Assembly (NCBI RefSeq): GCF_023502205.1 | Contig: NZ_JAMFLG010000040.1 | Location: forward strand, 1-40,064 | Length of the DNA stretch: 40,064 nt | Source of the DNA: Aquiflexum sp. TKW24L | Lineage (GTDB): Bacteria; Bacteroidota; Bacteroidia; Cytophagales; Cyclobacteriaceae | Reading direction: 5' to 3' | Shown: one piece after another, positions 26,261 to 35,647 of the stretch | Layout of the letters: the number at the start of each line of letters is the position of its first letter | How positions within the stretch are numbered: the first letter of the stretch is position 1 | Notes under the pieces: generated by a model | The model's database searches: none | What the model saw: only the letters and a program-made list of their open reading frames with translations | What the model was told of the DNA's origin: nothing | Made by a program: the position numbers and the translations under genes

Positions 26261-26941
26261 ATGAAAAAACTCTACACAACTCTCTTATTGCTTTGCTTTT
26301 GCGTCTCAGTTTCTTTTGCTCAAACCAAAACTGTAACCAAAGAAAGTAAACCCTATTTCACCTCCGGTGGTGAGTGGATTTTCTCCACAGGAACCGTTCA
26401 AAACAAAAATAATGTACTCAGGTTTTCTCCGGTCATCAACCTTCAGACGCTCCTCAATTTTGACCAAAGTGAATCTTTTGGCTGGTTTACAGGAGTTAAC
26501 ATCCGAAACGTTGGATTCATTTTTGATGAATCGGCTTCAGTGAGGAAAAAAGTCAGGAATTACAATTTGGGTATTCCATTAGGAATCAAATTGGGTAATA
26601 TGAATGACCGATTTTTCTTTGCCGGATATGAACTTGAGATTGCCATGAATTACCGTGAAAGGACTTTTGTGGATGAAGTTAGGACAGAAAGATTCAGTGT
26701 TTGGTTCAGTGACAGGATCAATACCCTTCAACATGCACTTTTTATTGGTTACACACTTCCAAAAGGAACCAGCATCAAAGCAAAATACTACCTAAATTCT
26801 TTCTTCAACCAAAATTTTACATCATCAAATGGTCAGGGTGGCACCATTCAGCCTTATGCAGGTTTGGATGCCAACATTTTCTACGTTTCTCTTAATTTTG
26901 CTTTGTTCAAAAAATGGGAGTTGGTGGCTTTGGAAGATTGA
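26261..26941 (+). CDS. Secreted, probably outer-membrane beta-barrel protein of unknown function
   Basis: 226 residues from ATG 26261. An upstream in-frame start at 26066 would fuse an implausible tail from the permease region and is rejected. Signal peptide MKKLYTTLLLLCFCVSVSFA followed by Q (cleavage about 20/21). The mature part alternates aromatic/hydrophobic and polar residues in short strands (for example FTGVNIRNVGFIFDE, LFIGYTLPKGTSIKAKYYLNSFF, AGLDANIFYVSLNFALF), as in small 8-10-stranded outer-membrane barrels. No named family was recognised. Convergent with the large VCBS gene; stop codons are 4 nt apart. Confidence 0.75.
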   Translation: MKKLYTTLLLLCFCVSVSFAQTKTVTKESKPYFTSGGEWIFSTGTVQNKNNVLRFSPVINLQTLLNFDQSESFGWFTGVNIRNVGFIFDESASVRKKVRNYNLGIPLGIKLGNMNDRFFFAGYELEIAMNYRERTFVDEVRTERFSVWFSDRINTLQHALFIGYTLPKGTSIKAKYYLNSFFNQNFTSSNGQGGTIQPYAGLDANIFYVSLNFALFKKWELVALED

Positions 26942-26945
26942 TTGA

Positions 26946-29900
26946 TCAATCCTCCCAAACAGTCCTTTTGTTCCCTTTATAGTCAGTGATAGCAACTTTA
27001 TCATAAGAATCCAAAATAGGTAAAATCCTGGAAGATTGGGAAAGGTATCCATCTCCATAATAGAACTCTTTGGAGGATTTTGACCCGTCTTTGAAGGTGA
27101 TTTCTGCCAGGTAATCCAAAGGCCCCAGCTTTACAACATGGTTGTAAGATTGGGGCTTTATATTTTTAAAAACTTTTAAGCTGTCTCCATGCTGAGCGGT
27201 AAGAATGATTGGATTGCCGTCCTTATCCCTCAAAACTGCCAAAGCCCTGCCTTGTCCATCTATGACAAATCCACTTTCTCTCAATGTCAAGGACTTAAAA
27301 TCTCCATTTTCACTTTCAATCTGTAGTCCCTTAGAAGCATCATATCTCCCTGTCACGGTTTCATTTCCATAGAAATTACCTGTCATAAGCAAGGATTGAT
27401 TTCTCTCCGCTGAATTTTCAACAACAACAAGTCCATATTGCGGAGCAAATTGCGCTTCCACAGGCAGCGGCTTTAATAAAAATTTGTTGGCTGTAGATCT
27501 TTCCAATACTGCACTTTGAAAATAATCAGCTTCCAAGCGGGCAACTCCTTCTATTGCCCCTGACACAAAAAAATCCTCCAACTTTGTATTGGCATATTCG
27601 GAATAGACTAGAAATCTGTTCTTCCAAGATGGCACCTGACTGACGACCATGTCCCTTCCCGGAATAGCAAAAAATCCATCTTGAAGGTATTGAAACATGA
27701 TCGGGTCGATACTTTTATTGGCATCAAAGTCTTTAGCTATCATGATCAAGGGCTTTTCAGGACTTACTTTCCACCTGGAATTTAATCCAAGGTTTCCTAG
27801 TACATATTCCAATTTTCCATCCTGATTGAGGTCTGCTGAGGTGATGCTGTTCCACCAACCGGTGGAATGTTGAGGTGCAAATTCTGCTGAAACATCCACA
27901 AATTCGATGGGCGCATCAGTTTTCCGACTTTGCTTCAAAAACCTGACAGACATCCACTCACCTACTACGATCAGGTCCAATAACCCATCCTTGTCAAAAT
28001 CTGTCCAAAGTGCGGCAGTGACCATTCCCAAAGTTTCAAAGACAGGAAATAAAGAATTACTAACATCGGTGAACTTACCATTATTATTTTCTAAAATCAC
28101 TGACTTTGGAGCCATAGGATATTGACCGGGCCTCACTCGGCCTCCGACAAAAAGATCTAAATCCCCATCCCCATCATAATCAGCTGCGGTGACTACTGAA
28201 CCGCTGAAATGCATTTCAGGAAGGGATTCCGTACCTAATTTAAAATTTCCTTTGCCATCATTGATGTACAACCTGTCTTGGTATTCAGGTGATCCTTCTT
28301 GATTTCGACTGCCGCCGCTGACTACATATAGGTCTAGGAATCCGTCGCCATTGGCATCAAACAAAAGAGATCCCATGTCGTCAGAAAGAGAACTTTCCTC
28401 CAAGCTTTTTTTCAAAAACAGGCCATCTTTTCCCTGAATAAAAAATACTCCAGGATGATCTTTTGATCCTCCAATAAAAAAATCTTCCAATCCGTCTCCA
28501 TTTATATCTCCAACAGCTATACCTGGGCCATTTTCTGAATGCTTATGGGGAAGCAACCTTTGTCTGTTGAAGTCTTTGTAAGAAATATGATTGTGAAAAT
28601 AATCAATTCCCAAATCAAGACTGACCTCCATAAACTCAGCCTGCGATGTTTTCTCTATAGTTTGGATGAATTCAACAGCATCACCGTATTCTAAGGTTAT
28701 AAGTTGGTTGGCAGAAAGTTCTTTGACTATCTGAGTTTTTCCATCCGGCCAAACAACTTTCAGCTCATTGATTACTTTAGAATTACCAATCCCGAAATGG
28801 GCCAAAGGTTCTACAAAGGATTTGTATCCACGGGTGGGATAATGTTCATAATATTGAGTGGTATTTGAATCTCCAAAAGCATAATGGATGTAGACTTTTG
28901 CACCAAGGCCGTTCCGGTTTTTAGCTGGTCCGGCAAATGCGATTTTAAGGTATTTGGTTGATTCAGGTTCCTTTTCCCTTGTGGTATTTTTATAGATAAA
29001 AGCCGTTTCGTTGAGGTTGTTAATGACCAAATCAAGGTCACCGTCATTATCCAGGTCAGCATAAGCTACTCCATTGGAAATCGTTGCATGCGTAATCCCC
29101 CAATCTTGGCTTTTGTCTCCAAAAGTTAGGTCAGTATTGTTTTGAAAAACATAATTAGGCAGCTTGACTTCTTTCAGAGATTCAAGTCCTTCAAGGAGTA
29201 ATTTTCGCCTTTCCTCAGGACTAGTGAAGGGACCAAGGTTTTGGGTGAAATTGATGTAATCCAAGTCCGTCACGTCCTTCCCATAACCATTGCTTATGAA
29301 GAGGTCCTTATTGCCGTCATTATCCAAGTCAGCAAAAAGCGGGGACCAACTCCAGTCAGTCTGAAAAATTCCTGACAGAAACCCAATTTCGCTGAATGTT
29401 CCATCACCACGATTGAGTTGAAGGGTGTTCCTGACATATTGTGGTTCATATCCCCGTTCTATGTTTGATTGGTACAGGTCGTAATTTTCCGTAGGGGCAA
29501 ACATGGTTTTTTGCCTCAAATTATCCGGAGGAAACATGTCCAAAGTCACCACATCCGGCAAGGCATCATTGTTGAAATCCGCGACGTCTACCCCCATCGC
29601 ATTGAAACTTTGATGGTTCATCATATCGGCAATCCGATTTGAAAAAGATCCATCTCCGTTATTGATATATAGAAGGTCATTGGTAATAAAATCATTGGCT
29701 ATATAAATGTCCGGCCAACCGTCCTGATTGATGTCGCTGATGGCAAGTCCAAGCCCGTAACCTTCTATGATGATACCTGCTGCCAAACTCACATTTGAAA
29801 ATGTCCCATCACCATTATTTTGGTATAACTTATCGTTGCTTTTACCTTTACCTGTTTTTTCTTTTGGCCGTGAAAGGTTTCTTTGAAAACTCTCCAAGGC

Positions 29901-30485
29901 ATTGGACAAAATGTATAAATCCAAATCCCCATCCCTGTCAAAGTCAAAAAATGCTGCTTGGGTATTGTAACCCCTGTCTGCAATTCCATATTGGGAAGCC
30001 ATTTCATCAAAAACCGGAATGCCTTCATGATTTAAACCTTGATTCACAAAAAGCAGATTTGGATTGGGAAAACCATCATCCCGGTTGGAAACGCTAACAT
30101 AAATATCCAGTAAACCATCATTATTGATGTCTACCAAAGTCACCCCTTCCGTCCATGAATCGGTACTTACCTTTGCGATTTCTGTGACATCTTCAAATTT
30201 GAAATCACCCCGATTGAGGTATAGTTTTGAGGAGACCATATTTCCGGTGAAAAATAAATCGGGAAGACTGTCTCCGTTGAAATCTCCCACAGCCACTCCA
30301 CCACCATTGTATATGTAGTCAAAATCGAGAACGTTAAAATCCTTACCGATTTCTATCTTGTTATTGAACATAACCCCCGTTTTATCAGCAGAAAGCAATT
30401 CAAATTTGGTGTCACTGTCAGGCTGCCTTGAACAACCAATTATGACAAGACAGCAAATCATGAAATAAAAAGGGGAAATTCTCAT
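26946..30485 (-). CDS. Large FG-GAP/VCBS-repeat and ASPIC/UnbV-domain lipoprotein
   Basis: 1179 residues with a lipoprotein signal (VIIGC, Cys18), so a surface or periplasmic lipoprotein. An N-terminal set of FG-GAP/VCBS repeats (about 62-490) carries Ca-binding DxNxDGxxD loops: DFNGDSLPD, DINNDGLLD, DFDRDGDLD, DINQDGWPD, DFNNDALPD, DLDNDGNKD and DLDNDGDLD. An ASPIC/UnbV domain follows (about 525-600, NGLGAKVYIHY to LKVVWPDGKTQ). A second repeat set begins near 650 (GIAVGDINGDGLEDFFIGG) and is followed by a less repetitive C-terminal region. Beta-propeller adhesion or ligand-binding folds are expected; no enzyme motif is visible. It starts 3 nt after the LacI-family regulator gene and is almost surely co-transcribed with it. 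The binding target is unknown. Confidence 0.9.
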   Translation of the reverse strand: MRISPFYFMICCLVIIGCSRQPDSDTKFELLSADKTGVMFNNKIEIGKDFNVLDFDYIYNGGGVAVGDFNGDSLPDLFFTGNMVSSKLYLNRGDFKFEDVTEIAKVSTDSWTEGVTLVDINNDGLLDIYVSVSNRDDGFPNPNLLFVNQGLNHEGIPVFDEMASQYGIADRGYNTQAAFFDFDRDGDLDLYILSNALESFQRNLSRPKEKTGKGKSNDKLYQNNGDGTFSNVSLAAGIIIEGYGLGLAISDINQDGWPDIYIANDFITNDLLYINNGDGSFSNRIADMMNHQSFNAMGVDVADFNNDALPDVVTLDMFPPDNLRQKTMFAPTENYDLYQSNIERGYEPQYVRNTLQLNRGDGTFSEIGFLSGIFQTDWSWSPLFADLDNDGNKDLFISNGYGKDVTDLDYINFTQNLGPFTSPEERRKLLLEGLESLKEVKLPNYVFQNNTDLTFGDKSQDWGITHATISNGVAYADLDNDGDLDLVINNLNETAFIYKNTTREKEPESTKYLKIAFAGPAKNRNGLGAKVYIHYAFGDSNTTQYYEHYPTRGYKSFVEPLAHFGIGNSKVINELKVVWPDGKTQIVKELSANQLITLEYGDAVEFIQTIEKTSQAEFMEVSLDLGIDYFHNHISYKDFNRQRLLPHKHSENGPGIAVGDINGDGLEDFFIGGSKDHPGVFFIQGKDGLFLKKSLEESSLSDDMGSLLFDANGDGFLDLYVVSGGSRNQEGSPEYQDRLYINDGKGNFKLGTESLPEMHFSGSVVTAADYDGDGDLDLFVGGRVRPGQYPMAPKSVILENNNGKFTDVSNSLFPVFETLGMVTAALWTDFDKDGLLDLIVVGEWMSVRFLKQSRKTDAPIEFVDVSAEFAPQHSTGWWNSITSADLNQDGKLEYVLGNLGLNSRWKVSPEKPLIMIAKDFDANKSIDPIMFQYLQDGFFAIPGRDMVVSQVPSWKNRFLVYSEYANTKLEDFFVSGAIEGVARLEADYFQSAVLERSTANKFLLKPLPVEAQFAPQYGLVVVENSAERNQSLLMTGNFYGNETVTGRYDASKGLQIESENGDFKSLTLRESGFVIDGQGRALAVLRDKDGNPIILTAQHGDSLKVFKNIKPQSYNHVVKLGPLDYLAEITFKDGSKSSKEFYYGDGYLSQSSRILPILDSYDKVAITDYKGNKRTVWED

Positions 30486-30488
30486 ATG

Positions 30489-31514
30489 TTATTTTCTCTT
30501 GGAAGACTCCCTGATAATGAGTTCAGATCGTAAAGTGATTTTTTTGGTATTGTGAAGCATACCCTCACCCGGTTTTTCCAGTTGATTGATCAGGTTTTTC
30601 ATGGCAAGTTCTCCCATTTCATAACCTGGGTAATTGATTGTGGTAATGTTTGGCTCGACAAGTCTGGAAATTACCTCATTGTTAAAACCTACTACTGCAA
30701 TATCTTCCGGGATTCTGATTCCTTCCAATTTTAAATGCCGGATGCAACTTGCAGCACAAGAATCATTTGAAACAAAAAGGCCATCTGGCATAGGATCCAT
30801 TTTCAATATTTGGTTGACAATTTCTTCCCCTGCCTCTTCGACAAGATCAGCGTAAATCACCAAAGATGGACGGAAAGGAATATCATTTTCCAACAAGGCA
30901 TATTTATACCCTTTCAATCTATCTGCATAGACATTGATCTTGAGAGTCCTCAGTACATGGACAATTCTTTTACAACCCTGTTGTATCAAATGGTTTGTGG
31001 CATTTTGGGCAGCCTGAATATTATCAATGGTAAAACCCGTGCTATTGGAATGCTCAGCAATCCGGTCATAAAACATCAATGGCGTACCTTTTTTAAGAAA
31101 GGGTTTGAAATGGTCAATGTTTTCGGTATCTCCCGCCAAGGATACAAGTAAACCATCCACCCGGCTATTAAACATACTCAAGGCATTTGCTACTTCTTTA
31201 TCATAGGATTCAAGTGATTGACTGATAATCAGGTTAAATCCCAACTCATTTGCAACTTTTTCCATTCCTGCCAAAACAGAAGACTGAAAACTTGAATTGA
31301 GCCTTGGGACGATTACTCCTATATTGTATGTTCTTTTATTTCTAAGGTTTGCTGCAAAAACATTGGATTGATAGCCACTTTCCAGTGCCGCATCAAATAT
31401 CTTCTTCTTTGTTTTTTCATTGACTGCAGGATGGTTATTCAATGCCCTGCTCACTGTTGTTGGGGACACACCAAGTTCCTTGGCTATGTCATAAATGGTG
31501 GTTTCCTTGTTCAT
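30489..31514 (-). CDS. LacI-family transcriptional regulator
   Basis: 341 residues. The N-terminal helix-turn-helix and hinge helix (about 5-55; TIYDIAKELGVSPTTVSRAL) are of the LacI/GalR type. A periplasmic-binding-protein-like effector domain (about 62-335) contains the usual IGVIVPRLNSSFQSSVLAG and AVVGFNNEVISRLVEP segments. It should bind a palindrome with a central CG and respond to a sugar or sugar phosphate. Two such palindromes lie in the divergent region upstream (31674 and 32031). It is the first gene of an operon with the VCBS-repeat lipoprotein and is divergent from susC-susD, the probable targets. Confidence 0.95.
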   Translation of the reverse strand: MNKETTIYDIAKELGVSPTTVSRALNNHPAVNEKTKKKIFDAALESGYQSNVFAANLRNKRTYNIGVIVPRLNSSFQSSVLAGMEKVANELGFNLIISQSLESYDKEVANALSMFNSRVDGLLVSLAGDTENIDHFKPFLKKGTPLMFYDRIAEHSNSTGFTIDNIQAAQNATNHLIQQGCKRIVHVLRTLKINVYADRLKGYKYALLENDIPFRPSLVIYADLVEEAGEEIVNQILKMDPMPDGLFVSNDSCAASCIRHLKLEGIRIPEDIAVVGFNNEVISRLVEPNITTINYPGYEMGELAMKNLINQLEKPGEGMLHNTKKITLRSELIIRESSKRK

Positions 31515-31673
31515 TTGGGTATTGAATGCTGGGATATCGAGACGGCGTGATCAAAAACAGTCATTCTTTTTTTTTAATTTGATTGAGATCAGTTTTTGCA
31601 AAATGGGAAGTTGAAATATCTATTTATCTAATTTGAATGCAAAGGCAATATGGGAAACTTAGTGTTGATTTTA

Positions 31674-31687
31674 TGAAATCGGTTGTA
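31674..31687. promoter_or_regulatory. LacI-family operator, copy 1
   Basis: TGAAATCGGTTGTA fits the LacI/CcpA palindrome pattern TGnAAnCGnTTnCA with one mismatch in the last dyad position. It is embedded in an 18-nt segment (31668-31685) identical to 32025-32042. It lies 160 nt upstream of the regulator's start codon and about 870 nt upstream of susC. Confidence 0.7.
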
Positions 31688-32030
31688 ATGTAATTATTCA
31701 ATTTACCTATATTAATTATACCATATTTTTTTTATGTTTTTATACTTATTATCATTTTTAGTTTGCTTATCTTCTTGTATTTTTTTAGTAAAGTTAGTTA
31801 AGTTTTAAAAGAAAATAATCTTACCTCACTTCACTCTTGAACTTTATTAATTAAGTAAATTCCACAAAGATCCCATAAAGTACATATTTTGATACACTTA
31901 ATTAAAATTTTTGAAATTTAATTTTGAATTTCACCTCATACACATCCATTTTTCCCATAGGCCACAACAGGATTTAATTTTGATAAATACCTCCTACAGG
32001 GGAATTTTCTGCCTAGATCAAATAATTTTA

Positions 32031-32044
32031 TGAAATCGGTTGCA
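32031..32044. promoter_or_regulatory. LacI-family operator, copy 2
   Basis: TGAAATCGGTTGCA is a full match to TGnAAnCGnTTnCA (dyad TG..AA.CG.TT..CA, central CG). Located about 510 nt upstream of the susC start. Its centre is 357 bp from that of copy 1, close to a whole number of helical turns, so looping between them is possible (inference). Confidence 0.75.
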
Positions 32045-32176
32045 TTAACAATTATTTTTTTAGAAGTTTATAATGTCTGATAAACTTGACCTCTTCAAGT
32101 GCATGTTGCTTAAGGATTTAAAGTTTGCTCTTGGCAACAGCGATCAAAAAATTAACAATACCCAAACAACCACATA

Positions 32177-32243
32177 TGGAATCGAATTCCACAAAAATTT
32201 TCAGATTACATTTTTCATGGTTTTGCCATTTTCCAAAACCTTG
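32177..32243 (+). promoter_or_regulatory. Inverted repeat and hairpin in the susC leader region
   Basis: TGGAAT-CGA-ATTCCA (32177-32191) is a perfect 6-bp inverted repeat around three bases. Twenty-four nt later, arms at 32216-32225 and 32234-32243 pair over 10 positions with one mismatch (core GGTTTTG / CAAAACC) and an 8-nt loop. If transcription of susC starts near the LacI operator, both lie in the transcribed leader; otherwise the first may be another protein site. No T-run follows the hairpin. Confidence 0.45.
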
Positions 32244-32554
32244 GCTGGAACAGGGTCTAATTATTGTTTACTCCGGTTTTCAGGAGACTGTACGATTTGT
32301 AAGATTGAATATGGTCCAGGCTTTTGATTTTTCTGCATACTCACCATTTCTTTCTGCTCTCTTATTCAATTTTAATCGAAAAAGTAAACCTTACACTTTG
32401 GTTGCACCAATACTGGTTTTGAATAATATAGATATCTCCAGCATTGACTATTACATAAATCCCTATTTCATTACCCCTACACCGAAATCATTTCCATTTA
32501 CAAAAAACCAAAAACTCTTTTTTAATTAATTATTTCACATAAACCCTAAAACCT

Positions 32555-35500
32555 ATGCATAGTAAAATTTACTGTAAAAAGTCCGGGCCACCGAAAAAAG
32601 CAAATTCGTTGCTGGCCCTATTTCTCATCCTAGGAATCTTCTTGCTTCCGCTGAGTGCTATGGCCCAATCCTTTGTGGTCAAAGGGACTGTCAAGTCCGC
32701 AGACGGAACAGAGACAATGCCTGGTGTCAACGTCCTTATCAAAGGAACAACCCAAGGTACTGCTACTGATATCGATGGCAATTTCTCAATTGAGGTTCCA
32801 TCTGCCAACTCTGTGTTGGTTTTTTCCTTTATTGGATTTAAGCAGCAGGAAGTCCGGGTAGGCAATATGACAACCTTGTCCATCAATTTGGAATCAGACA
32901 TGTCTAACCTTTCCGAAGTCATAGTTGTGGGTTATGGTACCCAAGAGCGGGCCAAGGTGACCGGAGCAATATCTTCTGTTGGATCCGAAGCTATCAGATC
33001 CCTACCTGTACCAAACTTGGCTTCTGCCATTCAGGGACGTGCAGCGGGTGTTCAGGTAACAAATGCAGGTGCACCCGGAGCAGAACCAATCGTACGGGTT
33101 CGTGGTATCGGAACTGTAGGTAACAATGATCCTCTTTACGTCATCGATGGTGTGCCTGCGGGCGGCTTGAATCAGATCAACCCTGCAGATATCGAGTCTA
33201 TCGAAGTATTGAAAGATGCGTCTGCAGCCGCCATTTATGGGTCAAGGGCAGCGAATGGCGTCATCCTTGTCACAACTAAAAAAGGGGTGATCGGAAAGCC
33301 AAAAGTAACCTTTGATTCCTATTATGGAACTCAGCAAGCTTGGAAACAACTTGACCTGCTAAACAGAGATCAATATATCGCTTTTGGTCGCGAGCTGTTG
33401 GCTAACGGTAACCAACCTGCGCCCCAAAGATTCGATATCTTAGGCGATCTTGCCAATGTCGAGACTGACTGGCAGGGTGAAATGTTCCGCTCAGCGCCTA
33501 TCCAGGACCATAATGTGGCTATTTCTGGAGGAACTGAAAGTGTCCTTTACAATGTATCAATGGGCTATTTTGCACAAGAAGGTATCATGAAAGGAACCGA
33601 TTTTGAAAGGATTTCTTTCCGTTCAAACACAGACTTCAAAGTAAACAAATATGTCAAATTTGGTCAGACACTTACTTTTGCTTATTCTAATAGGAACAAT
33701 GAGCCTTTTACCGGAGGCAGAAGCCAATTGGAGCATATTGTAAAGCAAGTGCCTTACATCCCTGTAAGGGACGAAACAAGGTTAGGTGGATTTAGGTCTC
33801 CTGATAGGGTGGATGGATCAGATCCGGAAAACCCGGTCTTGAATGCTGAATTGAGAACTGCCAGACAACAGGATTTCAAAATCTTGGGTACTGCCTACAT
33901 TGATGTAACTCCTTTTGAAGGTTTCAAATACAGATTCCTCGCCGGTATAGATATAGGAATAGGTACCAATGACCAGTACACCCCAAAATTCTTTGCAGGT
34001 GATTTCAATAACCAACCTTTTGCTACCATTGCTCAAGGCCGGTCTACCTTTGTTTCCCCTTTGTTTAGTAATCAGTTTTCTTACCAAAAAACCATCAACA
34101 AGCATAGCTTTGACTTATTGGGGGTTATTGAGCAACAAACATTCAGGTCTACAAACCTCTCAGGATCTGGACAAAATAACCTGACAAATGACGTCCGCGT
34201 ACTTCAAGGTGTACAAAATCAAGTGACTTCAGGTAGTCAGACTGATTATGCCTTGATCTCCTACATCGGAAGGGTAAACTATGATTACGATCAAAAATAC
34301 CTTTTCAGTGCTTCTGTCAGACGTGATGGGGGTTCTCGATTTGGGCCAAGCAACAAGTGGGGTACTTTCCCTTCTGTTTCAGTAGGCTGGAGATTAAGTC
34401 AGGAAACCTTCATGCAATCTTTGACTGCCATCAGTGATTTGAAATTGAGGGCGAGTTATGGTGAAACAGGTAATGACCGTATCGGAGATTATGTCTATCA
34501 GGGAACGATTAATAGTAACCACTTCTACAACTTTGCCGGAAGTTTGCAAGGTGCAAGTACAATAAGCGCATTGGCCAATGCCAACCTGAAATGGGAATCA
34601 ACCAAAATGAAGAACATTGGTATGGATTTGGGTCTTTTCAACGACAGGTTTAACCTTTCTTTTGAATATTTTGACAATACCACAGAGGGAATGATCCTTG
34701 GTGTACCCATTCCTCCCTCTTTAGGATTTGACGGGGCTCCGGTAGCGAATGTTGGAACTGTCAAAAATAATGGTGTTGAATTTACTTTGGGATACCGAAA
34801 ATATACCGGTGACTTCCAGTTCTCCATTGATGGCAACATCGGTTTTGTGAATAATGAGCTGGTTTCACTTGGATCCGGTAACACAATCTTTGGCCCTGGA
34901 TTCAATGGTGATCCCATGACTTTTACAGAAGAAGGTCAGCCTATTGCCTACTTTTATGGATGGATCGCTGATGGAATCTTTCAAACAGGAGAGAGCACTG
35001 CGGCACAACCGAATGCAAGACCTGGTGATATCAAATTCAGAGACATTAACAATGATGGGGTGATCAATGCAAGCGACAGAACCAACCTAGGCCATTACTT
35101 ACCTGATTTTACTTACGGTTTGAACTTTAATGGAAGTTATAAAAACTTTGACATTACCATGTTCTTACAAGGTGTGCAGGGAAATGAGATATTTAACAAC
35201 CTGAGATTCCATACTGAAGGGATGACAAGGCTATTTAATGCCTCGACAGTTGTGCTTGACAGATGGACACCTACAAATACCAATACCAACGTACCAAGAG
35301 CTGTATCCGGCGATCCAAACAGAAATGCAAGAGCAAGTTCAAGGTTTGTTGAAGACGGTTCTTACATGAGGGTAAAAAACATCATTTTGGGATATACAAT
35401 ACCTGCTGCCACATTGAATTCAATTACCAATGGCTATGTGAGTAGAATTAGGGTATATCTATTGACTCAAAATCCACTGACATTCACCAAATATACTGGT

Positions 35501-35617
35501 TATGATCCGGAGATTGCTGTCCGCACAGGTGTCAACTCATCTTTGGGTACCGGTATTGATTATGGTCAGTTCCCAGCCGCTAGAACATTCATCGGTGGTA
35601 TCCAGTTTACATTTTAA
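32555..35617 (+). CDS. SusC/RagA-family TonB-linked outer-membrane transporter
   Basis: 1020 residues. An extended signal peptide (cleavage after AMA, about residue 37) is followed by a CarboxypepD_reg-like beta-sandwich (about 40-105, VVKGTVKSADGTETMPGVNVLIKG), a TonB-box-like segment SEVIVVGYGTQ (about 118-128), and a plug domain with VRVRGIGTVGNNDPLYVIDG and SIEVLKDASAAAIYGSRAANGVI. A large beta-barrel ends in the aromatic strand GGIQFTF. These proteins import oligosaccharides or peptides with a SusD lid, powered by TonB. It forms a pair with the susD-like gene 30 nt downstream and is probably controlled by the divergent LacI-type regulator. No glycoside hydrolase is encoded in the window, so the substrate is open. 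Confidence 0.96.
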   Translation: MHSKIYCKKSGPPKKANSLLALFLILGIFLLPLSAMAQSFVVKGTVKSADGTETMPGVNVLIKGTTQGTATDIDGNFSIEVPSANSVLVFSFIGFKQQEVRVGNMTTLSINLESDMSNLSEVIVVGYGTQERAKVTGAISSVGSEAIRSLPVPNLASAIQGRAAGVQVTNAGAPGAEPIVRVRGIGTVGNNDPLYVIDGVPAGGLNQINPADIESIEVLKDASAAAIYGSRAANGVILVTTKKGVIGKPKVTFDSYYGTQQAWKQLDLLNRDQYIAFGRELLANGNQPAPQRFDILGDLANVETDWQGEMFRSAPIQDHNVAISGGTESVLYNVSMGYFAQEGIMKGTDFERISFRSNTDFKVNKYVKFGQTLTFAYSNRNNEPFTGGRSQLEHIVKQVPYIPVRDETRLGGFRSPDRVDGSDPENPVLNAELRTARQQDFKILGTAYIDVTPFEGFKYRFLAGIDIGIGTNDQYTPKFFAGDFNNQPFATIAQGRSTFVSPLFSNQFSYQKTINKHSFDLLGVIEQQTFRSTNLSGSGQNNLTNDVRVLQGVQNQVTSGSQTDYALISYIGRVNYDYDQKYLFSASVRRDGGSRFGPSNKWGTFPSVSVGWRLSQETFMQSLTAISDLKLRASYGETGNDRIGDYVYQGTINSNHFYNFAGSLQGASTISALANANLKWESTKMKNIGMDLGLFNDRFNLSFEYFDNTTEGMILGVPIPPSLGFDGAPVANVGTVKNNGVEFTLGYRKYTGDFQFSIDGNIGFVNNELVSLGSGNTIFGPGFNGDPMTFTEEGQPIAYFYGWIADGIFQTGESTAAQPNARPGDIKFRDINNDGVINASDRTNLGHYLPDFTYGLNFNGSYKNFDITMFLQGVQGNEIFNNLRFHTEGMTRLFNASTVVLDRWTPTNTNTNVPRAVSGDPNRNARASSRFVEDGSYMRVKNIILGYTIPAATLNSITNGYVSRIRVYLLTQNPLTFTKYTGYDPEIAVRTGVNSSLGTGIDYGQFPAARTFIGGIQFTF

Positions 35618-35647
35618 TAAACATCTCAATATCAAAAGTTAAAGTAT

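Larger units (their letters stand above)
31515..32554. other. Divergent regulatory region between lacI-type gene and susC
   Basis: About 1040 nt, very AT-rich on the left. Contents: two copies of a LacI-type palindrome (31674, 32031), a 15-bp inverted repeat (32177-32191) and a hairpin (32216-32243), all listed separately. Frames such as 32073-32327 and 32125-32529 (plus) overlap each other, have poor composition and no domain, and are not called. On minus, TTTG (31640-31643) followed 17 nt later by TAGATATT is only a partial promoter match for the regulator gene. No exact TAnnTTTG was found for susC. Confidence 0.6.

Noticed and set aside
26940-26951. 12-bp palindrome GATTGATCAATC between convergent stop codons
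   Set aside because: No loop or T-run, too short for a terminator, and it overlaps both gene ends; likely coincidental.
32069-32074. TATAAT hexamer downstream of LacI operator copy 2
   Set aside because: Bacteroidota primary sigma uses TAnnTTTG, and the nearest TTG is 23 nt away; probably chance in AT-rich DNA.
32073-32529. Overlapping plus-strand frames of 84 and 134 codons upstream of susC
   Set aside because: They overlap in different frames, have Phe/Lys/Asn-rich composition typical of AT-rich non-coding DNA, no start context and no domain.
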